Positions 58,841-64,000 of a stretch of DNA of 64,000 nt are shown one piece after another; positions within the stretch are counted from its first letter, which is position 1; every line of letters begins with the position of its first letter. Under the pieces are notes generated by a model, which worked only from the letters and a program-made list of their open reading frames with translations, did not search any database and was not told the DNA's origin. The stretch is from Paractinoplanes polyasparticus. Lineage in GTDB: Bacteria; Actinomycetota; Actinomycetes; Mycobacteriales; Micromonosporaceae. The stretch spans positions 1 through 64,000 of the forward strand of contig NZ_JAHWFK010000060.1 of the NCBI RefSeq assembly GCF_019710575.1, written 5' to 3'. Both the position numbers and the translations under genes were made by a program.

Positions 58841-60178
58841 TTAGAAGTCGCCGTCGGTGTTGCACTTCGCCTTCTGGACGACGCAGTTCCTCACGCGCTC
58901 GCCCAGCGCCCGGTTGTCCCAGGCCATGAACGCGTCGCCGTGCATCGAGGAGGCCATCCCCGACGCCAGCCGGAAGCCGTTCGGGCTGCCGCTGGTGGGG
59001 TAGGCGATCAGGAACGACAGGTTGGGGATGGCGACCGGGTAGTCGCCGCGGCACGTGCCGTCGTAGCTGTACGCGACGTGCGCCTTGTGTGTGGGGCTGT
59101 CGAGGTTCCGGCCGTCCCAGCAGTCCTGGAAGACCAGGTGGAACATCAGCACCGCGGTGGGCGCGCAGACCGGCCAGTTGCCGTCGGCGCTGCGGCCGAT
59201 CTCACCGCCCGGCCCGGCGCAGTAGAACGCGTTGACCGAACCGGCGGGTGTCGGCGTCTGCTGCCGGGCGTCGCCGGCGATCATGCGGAAGCCCTGGGGG
59301 AAGGGCACCGTGGCCGACGGGTCGGTCAGGCGCGAGCCGTAGTAGACGACCACGTCCTTGGGCTCGATGGCCCGGTCGTTCTCGTAGAGGGTGGGGATCC
59401 AGTAGGCCGACAGGTCGGGCGCCGGGCGGCAGGTGGTGCCGGCGTTGGCGAGCAGGGTGCGGGTGGTGCTGTGCGCGTTGGTGCTGTCGTTGCCGAGGAA
59501 GGTGTGCATGTGCGAGGCGCCCGGCAGGCCCGGGAAGATGATCGGGTCGTCCGGGCGGGAGTGGCTGTAGGCGCAGGTCGCGTTGAACTCCGGCACGCGC
59601 ACCGTGCCGGCCGGCACGGGCCGTGGGGTCAGCGCGCGGAACGCGGCGAGCTGGGCGTTCCAGGCGGCCGCGTCGACCGGCGCCCAGCCGTCCTGGGCGG
59701 GCGGCGCGCCGTCGCCGAACGTGAACCAGTTGAGGTTGACGAAGTCGCCACCGCCGGTGGTGTTCCGCAGCACCGCGAAGACGGTCTGCGAGCCCACCGG
59801 ATGGTTGGCCGCCGCGGTGGCGGTCAGCGTGGTCCAGGTCTGCCAGCCGCCGGTCGCCGTGATGGCGAACTGGGCGAGCAGCGGCCCGGTCGTCGAGCCG
59901 GTGCGCAGCTCGACCCGACCGGCGCCGACCGCGGAGGCGACCCGGGCCGAGACGCTCGACACACCGGTCAGGGTGACGTTGTCGTACCGGAGCCAGTCGC
60001 CCTCGCCGAGGTAGGCGACGTTCTGGCCGCCGCCCGTGTCGGCGGTGGTCTCGACCTGACTGCCGGACTGGGCCGCGTACGCCTCGGCCTGCACCGTCAC
60101 GGTGGCGGCGTTCGCGGGTGCGGAGGCCACGAGGACGGTGGCCGCGGCGAGCAGAGTCGCCGCCAAGTACCTTCGCAT
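58841..60178 (-). CDS. Secreted CBM6/35-DUF1996 protein
   Basis: The protein of 445 residues has a signal peptide (LAATLLAAATVLVASAPANA). A carbohydrate-binding module at about 27-155 (VQAEAYAAQSGSQVETTADT, GDWLRYDNVTLTGVSS) and a DUF1996 domain at about 200-440 (CAYSHSRPDDPIIFPGLPGA, SHMHTFLGND, CWDGRNLDSPTHKAHVAYS) follow. DUF1996 is common in fungi and actinobacteria; function unknown. The H-x-H and paired cysteines may form a metal or disulfide site. Two LacI-type operators lie in its promoter, which suggests sugar induction. Confidence 0.88.
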   Translation of the reverse strand: MRRYLAATLLAAATVLVASAPANAATVTVQAEAYAAQSGSQVETTADTGGGQNVAYLGEGDWLRYDNVTLTGVSSVSARVASAVGAGRVELRTGSTTGPLLAQFAITATGGWQTWTTLTATAAANHPVGSQTVFAVLRNTTGGGDFVNLNWFTFGDGAPPAQDGWAPVDAAAWNAQLAAFRALTPRPVPAGTVRVPEFNATCAYSHSRPDDPIIFPGLPGASHMHTFLGNDSTNAHSTTRTLLANAGTTCRPAPDLSAYWIPTLYENDRAIEPKDVVVYYGSRLTDPSATVPFPQGFRMIAGDARQQTPTPAGSVNAFYCAGPGGEIGRSADGNWPVCAPTAVLMFHLVFQDCWDGRNLDSPTHKAHVAYSYDGTCRGDYPVAIPNLSFLIAYPTSGSPNGFRLASGMASSMHGDAFMAWDNRALGERVRNCVVQKAKCNTDGDF

Positions 60179-60227
60179 CGGGGATTCCCTTCGGGGGAGG
60201 GACGGGGATGCCAGGGAGTATCGGCTC

Positions 60228-60243
60228 GGGGAAGCGCTCTCTC
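60228..60243. promoter_or_regulatory. LacI-type operator, imperfect copy
   Basis: GGGGAAGCGCTCTCTC, 50 bases upstream of the CBM-DUF1996 start, shares the core GGGGAAGCGCT with the perfect site 68 bases away. The right arm is diverged. Confidence 0.6.
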
Positions 60244-60295
60244 AATATTGACAATCTACGATCTTCGCCATGTGCGGAAACATGCGGCTTTCGCG

Positions 60296-60311
60296 GGGGA
60301 AGCGCTTCCCC
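60296..60311. promoter_or_regulatory. LacI-type operator, perfect palindrome GGGGAAGCGCTTCCCC
   Basis: This 16-base perfect palindrome resembles the central AGCGCT operators bound by LacI-family sugar repressors such as CebR. With the copy at 60228 it forms a pair with 68-base spacing, upstream of the CBM-DUF1996 gene. Confidence 0.7.
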
Positions 60312-60330
60312 AGTCCTGATGGGCAGTCGG

Positions 60331-60349
60331 TTAGGTTAGCCTTACCGCA
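60331..60349 (+). promoter_or_regulatory. IdeR/DmdR iron box overlapping the start of the FhuF-like gene
   Basis: TTAGGTTAGCCTTACCGCA matches the actinobacterial iron-box consensus TTAGGTTAGSCTWACCTWA over its first 16 positions. It ends at the A of the ATG at 60349. Because the box abuts the start codon, transcription probably begins at or very near the ATG (leaderless). Iron-bound IdeR/DmdR would repress it. Confidence 0.75.
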
Positions 60350-61155
60350 TGGAGTCCGCCCCGGTCGCCGAAACCGCCGCCCGGCTGGCGGCGCTCGACG
60401 ACTACGCGGGTTTTTCCGTACGACCGGGAGACGGCTGGGTCGCGCTGGCCACCGCCGAGGCCGACGGCCGCCTCGACCACTGGCTGGAACTGCTCATCGC
60501 CGAGCACGGCGGCCGCAACGTCGCCGGCAGCACCCTCGGCTCCGTCCTGGCCGCCGCGGTGGTCGGCCCGACCGTCGGTTCGCTGCTGCTCGACCGGCGC
60601 TGCCCCGACCCGGCGCTGTCCAATCTGACCGCGTTGCCCGCCGGCAACGGCGAGTTCGACGCGCGCGGTGTTCGTACGGGCGTGATCGCGGTTCTGACCG
60701 GCGACCCGGCGGCCGCCCACCCCGACAGCGTCGCCCTGCCGGACGAGGACGCCCTCGACGACTGGTGGGCGTCGCGGGCCGCGGCCACGCTGACACCGCT
60801 CTTCCAGGCGGTGCGCACCCGAGCACCGTTCGGGCTGCGCAACCTCTGGGGCCTGGCCGCCGACGACGTCACCGCGACGGCTCTGTGGCTGGCCGAACTG
60901 GCCGGGCGCGACCAGCAGGCCGCCTGGTCGCGGGCGCAGCGCCTGCTGGACGCGCTGGCCCGGCACGTCCCCGTACGCTTCCCGCGCAGCCGCCAGTTCC
61001 CGGTCGGCGACCGTCTGCACCAGGTGCGCGGCACGTGCTGCCTCTACTACCGCAGCACGGCTGAACCCGGCCCGCCCGCCGAGAACCGCTGCGACACCTG
61101 CCCCCTGCGCGACGACGACTCCCGCCGTACGCGGCTGCTCGCCTACGGGCCTTAG
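60349..61155 (+). CDS. FhuF-like [2Fe-2S] ferric-siderophore reductase
   Basis: The 268-residue protein carries the FhuF-type C-terminal iron-sulfur motif: RGTCCLYYR followed by RCDTCPLRDDDSR, a C-C-x10+-C-x2-C pattern. The N-terminal part (AGSTLGSVLAAAVVGPTVGS) fits the helical FhuF domain. Such proteins reduce iron(III) released from siderophores in the cytoplasm. The iron box directly before the start supports this role. Its last four bases overlap the convergent lipoprotein gene. Confidence 0.88.
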   Translation: MESAPVAETAARLAALDDYAGFSVRPGDGWVALATAEADGRLDHWLELLIAEHGGRNVAGSTLGSVLAAAVVGPTVGSLLLDRRCPDPALSNLTALPAGNGEFDARGVRTGVIAVLTGDPAAAHPDSVALPDEDALDDWWASRAAATLTPLFQAVRTRAPFGLRNLWGLAADDVTATALWLAELAGRDQQAAWSRAQRLLDALARHVPVRFPRSRQFPVGDRLHQVRGTCCLYYRSTAEPGPPAENRCDTCPLRDDDSRRTRLLAYGP

Positions 61156-61790
61156 AGGGCGCCGCGGTCGACGAAACTGAAGGTGCCGCGGCTGCCGCCG
61201 TCGCCGACCTCCTGGATGTAGAGCGCCGAGCCGTCGTTCCGCACCTGCACGGTGCCGAACTTCTCGCTGTTGATCCAGTGCGTGGGCCGGCCCTTGTCGT
61301 CCGACTTGCCGGTCGCGCTGATCCGGAAGAGGGTGTTCTCGTTCTCGGCACACTTGACCGTGCCCAGGCTGACCGGCTCGTCCCCGGTGTCGGCGTTCAC
61401 GCACCAGCGGCCGCCCTCCTCGCGGGCCCGCAGCGCCTCGATCAGGAACTGGCCGTTGCCGGCCGGGATGAGCCGGAAGCGGGCGCCGTCGTCCGTGCCG
61501 GAGCCGATGGTGATCGGTCCCTCGTAGGAGGCGCTCCAGTCCTTGTCGTCCTCGGTGATGTGAATGAGAGCCTGCCGCTTGCCGCCCAGGATCTGCTTGG
61601 TGGCCGCAGCCGGGTCGACCCTGGTGTCGTCCGGAGCTGATGGAGGCGACGTGGTCTCCGGCGCTGTTGCCGAGGGCGTCGACGCGACGCCGGCCGGGGC
61701 CTGCGCCGGGGAGGGCGTGCTGCACGCCGACAGGACCAGCGCGAGGCCGGTCAGAGCGGCGCCGGTGGCCAGAGTTGCGGAGCGACGCAC
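61152..61790 (-). CDS. Lipoprotein of unknown function
   Basis: The protein of 212 residues has a lipoprotein signal (TGAALTGLALVLSACSTPS, lipobox LSAC, lipidated Cys). A Pro/Ser/Thr linker of ~40 residues follows, and then a beta-rich domain (RFRLIPAGNGQFLIEALRAR, RWCVNADTG, TLFRISATGK) with two cysteines. The repeating FxI and W-x-C patterns recall a ricin/beta-trefoil fold, but I cannot assign it firmly. GGAGG lies nine bases before GTG 61790, which rules out the longer frame. Confidence 0.82.
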   Translation of the reverse strand: MRRSATLATGAALTGLALVLSACSTPSPAQAPAGVASTPSATAPETTSPPSAPDDTRVDPAAATKQILGGKRQALIHITEDDKDWSASYEGPITIGSGTDDGARFRLIPAGNGQFLIEALRAREEGGRWCVNADTGDEPVSLGTVKCAENENTLFRISATGKSDDKGRPTHWINSEKFGTVQVRNDGSALYIQEVGDGGSRGTFSFVDRGAL

Positions 61791-61908
61791 GGGACAACCT
61801 CCAGGAGTCGTGATCTTCGTCGTTCGATCGTCTACCCCGGCCCGGTGGCAGGAATCACCTGTTTGTGCCATATGCCTCCGCGCTGCCGGACGGTGATAGA
61901 CAGGGCGC

Positions 61909-62442
61909 ATGCTTCGCGGGGAAAAGGTCGGGCTGCGGGCCCGGATCGAGTCGGACGTGCCCGTGCTTCAGGAAGAGCTGTTCGGGGACGTGCGGGCGTA
62001 CGCGCGGTCGTCGCACCGCCCGTGGCAGCCGGTCTCGCCGGGAACGGCGGCGGCGCCGTACGCCGTGGTGGAGCCCGAACCGAGCAGCGCGGTCTTCTCG
62101 ATCGTCTCGCTCGTGGACGGCGCGCTGGTCGGCGAGGGCGGGCTGTGGGGCATCGACCTGCACAACCGCAGCGCCGAGGTGGGCATCGCGTTGCTGCCCG
62201 GCGCCCGGGGCAGCGGGTTCGCCGTCGACGCGGTCCGGGTGCTCTGCGCATACGGCTTCGCGATGCGCGGCCTGCACCGGCTGCAGATCGAGACCCTCGC
62301 CGACAACGCGGCCATGCGGGCCACCGCCGCCCGGGCCGGCTTCACCGAGGAGGGCATCCGCCGAGCGTCCGCGTGGGTCGACGGCACGTTCGCCGACGGC
62401 GTGGTGCTGAGCCTGCTGGCAGACGATGTTCGCTGGCAGTGA
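61909..62442 (+). CDS. GNAT-family N-acetyltransferase
   Basis: The 177-residue protein begins LRGEKVGLRARIESDVPVL, a RimJ/RimL-type start. It carries LLPGARGSGFAVDAVRVLCA, the acetyl-CoA binding R/Q-x-x-G-x-G/A region, and then GLHRLQIETLADNAAMRATA and AARAGFTEEG. This is the RimJ/RimL/PA-type GNAT group, acting on protein N-termini or small amines. The substrate is unknown. It lies between the lipoprotein gene (divergent) and lon. Confidence 0.88.
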   Translation: MLRGEKVGLRARIESDVPVLQEELFGDVRAYARSSHRPWQPVSPGTAAAPYAVVEPEPSSAVFSIVSLVDGALVGEGGLWGIDLHNRSAEVGIALLPGARGSGFAVDAVRVLCAYGFAMRGLHRLQIETLADNAAMRATAARAGFTEEGIRRASAWVDGTFADGVVLSLLADDVRWQ

Positions 62443-62470
62443 ACGGCGGAAGATGTTGACGGCCTCCGAG

Positions 62471-62491
62471 GTTGAGCGGCTCATACTCAAC
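62471..62491 (+). promoter_or_regulatory. HAIR-like HspR operator upstream of lon
   Basis: GTTGAGC (62471-62477), seven bases, then ACTCAAC (62485-62491) match the HspR HAIR consensus CTTGAGT-N7-ACTCAAG in layout and nearly in sequence. lon is a known HspR-regulon member in Streptomyces. The site lies 16 bases before the lon start codon. Confidence 0.8.
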
Positions 62492-62507
62492 TTTTCGGAG
62501 GTGCCGG

Positions 62508-64000
62508 GTGGCCACCAAGCGACTTCCCGTGTTGTTCCTTGACGACATCGTTCTGCTGCCGGGCATGGTCGTGCCGGTCGAGCTCGACGAGGCGGCCCAG
62601 GCCGCCGTGGACGCGGCCCGCACCTCGGCCGGCTCCGAGCTGCTCATCGCGCCCCGGCTCGAGGACCGCTACGCGTCCCACGGCGTCGTGGCGAGCCTGC
62701 GGCAGGTCGGCAAGTCCCGCGGCGGCACGCCCGCCGCCGTTCTCCGCACCGGCGTCCGCGCCCGCATCGGCAGCGGGGTGACCGGTCCCGGTGCGGCGCT
62801 GTGGGTCGAGGCCGAACCGGTCGCTACCGTCGCGCCGAGCGAGCACGCCCGGGAGCTGGCCGCCGAGTACAAGCAGCTGGTCGTCTCGGTGTTGCAGCGC
62901 CGCGAGGCGTGGCAGGTCATCGACTCGGTCAGTGCCATCGACGACCCGGGCGACCTGGCCGACACCGCCGGCTGGGCCCCCTACCTGTCCAACGACCGCA
63001 AGCGCGAGCTGCTGGAGACTCCCGACGTGGAGGCCCGGCTGCGGCTGCTGATCGAGTGGACCCGCGACTTCCTGGCCGAGTCCGAGGTCAGCGACAAGAT
63101 CGACAGCGATGTCCGTGAGTCGGTCGAGCAGCGTAACCGCGAGTACCTGCTGCGCGAGCAGCTCAAGGCCATCCGCAAGGAGCTCGGCGAGGGCGAGGCC
63201 GACGGCAACGACGACTACCGCGCCCGGGTCGAGGCGGCCGACCTGCCCGGCGACGTCCGCGAGGCCGCACTGCGCGAGGTCGGCAAGCTGGAGCGGGCCG
63301 GAGACCAGAACCCCGAGGCCGGCTGGATCCGGACTTGGCTCGACACGGTCCTCGACCTGCCCTGGAACGTCCGCACCACCGACAACACCGACCTGGTGGC
63401 GGCCCGGGCCGTGCTCGACGCCGACCACCACGGCCTCGACGAGGTCAAGGACCGCATCGTCGAGTACCTCGGCGTGCGCGCCCGCCGCGAGTCCCGCGGG
63501 CTGACGGTCGTCGGCGGCCGCGGTTCCGGCGCGGTGATCCTGCTGGCCGGGCCGCCCGGAGTCGGCAAGACGTCGCTGGGTGAGTCGGTCGCCCGCACCC
63601 TCGGCCGCAAGTTCGTCCGGGTCGCCCTCGGTGGCGTCCGCGACGAGGCGGAGATCCGCGGCCACCGCCGTACGTACGTCGGGGCCCTGCCCGGCCGCAT
63701 CGTGCGGGCCATCCGCGAGTCCGGCTCGATGAACCCGGTCGTCCTGCTCGACGAGGTCGACAAGGTCGGCAGCGACTACCGCGGCGACCCGGCGGCGGCG
63801 CTGCTCGAGGTGCTCGACCCGGCGCAGAACCACACGTTCCGCGACCACTACCTCGATCTCGACCTCGACCTGTCGGACGTCGTGTTCATCGCCACCGCCA
63901 ACGTGCTCGAGACGATCCCGCAGGCGCTGTTCGACCGGATGGAGCTCATCTCGATCGACGGCTACACCGAGAGCGACAAGGTCGCCATCGCCCGCGACTT
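62508..64000 (+). CDS. lon: ATP-dependent Lon protease, N-terminal and ATPase part (cut by window end)
   Basis: The visible 497 residues hold the LON substrate-recognition domain (LPVLFLDDIVLLPGMVVPVE), a long helical region (VEQRNREYLLREQLKAIRKE, the Lon signature helix) and the AAA module. Walker A is GPPGVGKTSL, and RHRRTYVGALPGRIV-type residues follow as GHRRTYVGALPGRIVRAIRE. Walker B is VVLLDEVDKVG. The Ser-Lys protease domain lies beyond the right edge. GGAGG (62497-62501) is six bases before GTG 62508. A HAIR-like box upstream suggests heat-shock control by HspR. Confidence 0.95.
   Translation, partial: MATKRLPVLFLDDIVLLPGMVVPVELDEAAQAAVDAARTSAGSELLIAPRLEDRYASHGVVASLRQVGKSRGGTPAAVLRTGVRARIGSGVTGPGAALWVEAEPVATVAPSEHARELAAEYKQLVVSVLQRREAWQVIDSVSAIDDPGDLADTAGWAPYLSNDRKRELLETPDVEARLRLLIEWTRDFLAESEVSDKIDSDVRESVEQRNREYLLREQLKAIRKELGEGEADGNDDYRARVEAADLPGDVREAALREVGKLERAGDQNPEAGWIRTWLDTVLDLPWNVRTTDNTDLVAARAVLDADHHGLDEVKDRIVEYLGVRARRESRGLTVVGGRGSGAVILLAGPPGVGKTSLGESVARTLGRKFVRVALGGVRDEAEIRGHRRTYVGALPGRIVRAIRESGSMNPVVLLDEVDKVGSDYRGDPAAALLEVLDPAQNHTFRDHYLDLDLDLSDVVFIATANVLETIPQALFDRMELISIDGYTESDKVAIARD

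Noticed and set aside
1..64000. tRNA, rRNA, riboswitch or insertion-sequence elements
   Set aside because: I saw no CCA-ended cloverleaf, rRNA motif, riboswitch core or transposase-like frame with terminal repeats. A dedicated search (tRNAscan-SE, Infernal, ISfinder) would be decisive.

Overview
The window is a stretch of a high-GC actinobacterial chromosome. It has strong G/C at third positions, frequent GTG starts, many SARP/BTAD, LuxR and TetR regulators, a DUF574 methyltransferase, an ECF42 sigma factor, an IdeR/DmdR-type iron box and a HAIR-like box in front of lon. The gene mix fits Micromonosporaceae (Actinoplanes-like), but the genus is an inference. I saw no rRNA, tRNA, CRISPR array, transposase or phage module. 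About 60 genes are packed head to tail, with several convergent overlaps.

Layout. 1-2.1 kb: the end of a sugar ABC permease and a GH120 beta-xylosidase. 2.2-4.8 kb: VanZ-like protein, OmpR/EnvZ-type two-component pair and an antisense-overlapping STAS protein. 4.8-6.7 kb: ECF42 sigma factor with its DGPF/YCII partner behind a matching promoter. 6.6-13 kb: serine hydrolase, Na+/H+ antiporter, GlcD-type oxidase, HSL esterase and a frameshifted PucR-type regulator. 13-19.6 kb: methyltransferase, FGGY kinase, SnoaL protein divergent from a TetR, membrane protein, methionine aminopeptidase divergent from a small XRE protein, and hemerythrin. 19.6-31 kb: two giant ATPase regulators (BTAD-AAA and LuxR) flank a wrecked Ser/Thr kinase, two GGDEF proteins and an NTF2-TetR operon with a perfect operator. 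31-41 kb: TrhA, a haem/molybdopterin fusion, a large secreted glycoside hydrolase, a GH16 glucanase and a GGDEF-EAL protein, with remnants between them. 41-49 kb: scar of NRAMP and propane-monooxygenase fragments, aldo/keto reductase divergent from an XRE regulator, CPBP protease, and a four-gene operon (flavoprotein, NmrA-like, GDPD-CBM, alpha/beta hydrolase). 49-55.4 kb: a SARP-alpha/beta-hydrolase fusion lacking the catalytic triad, a NarL pair with a broken regulator, an EmrB-type exporter and two decayed genes. 55.4-64 kb: a cytosolic Ser/Thr kinase-TIR fusion, a diguanylate cyclase, a CBM-DUF1996 protein with LacI-type operators, an iron-box-controlled FhuF-like reductase, a lipoprotein, an acetyltransferase and the start of lon.

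Themes. Polysaccharide use recurs (GH120, MGH1-like GH, GH16, CBM proteins). Cyclic-di-GMP signalling is dense: four GGDEF proteins, one of them apparently catalytically dead. Signalling domains are fused in unusual ways (kinase-TIR, SARP-pseudohydrolase). At least seven loci are decayed or frameshifted. Three of these (12.27, 52.34 and 55.20 kb) are single small indels that could be sequencing errors. The most novel candidate is the kinase-TIR protein at 55446-57203.
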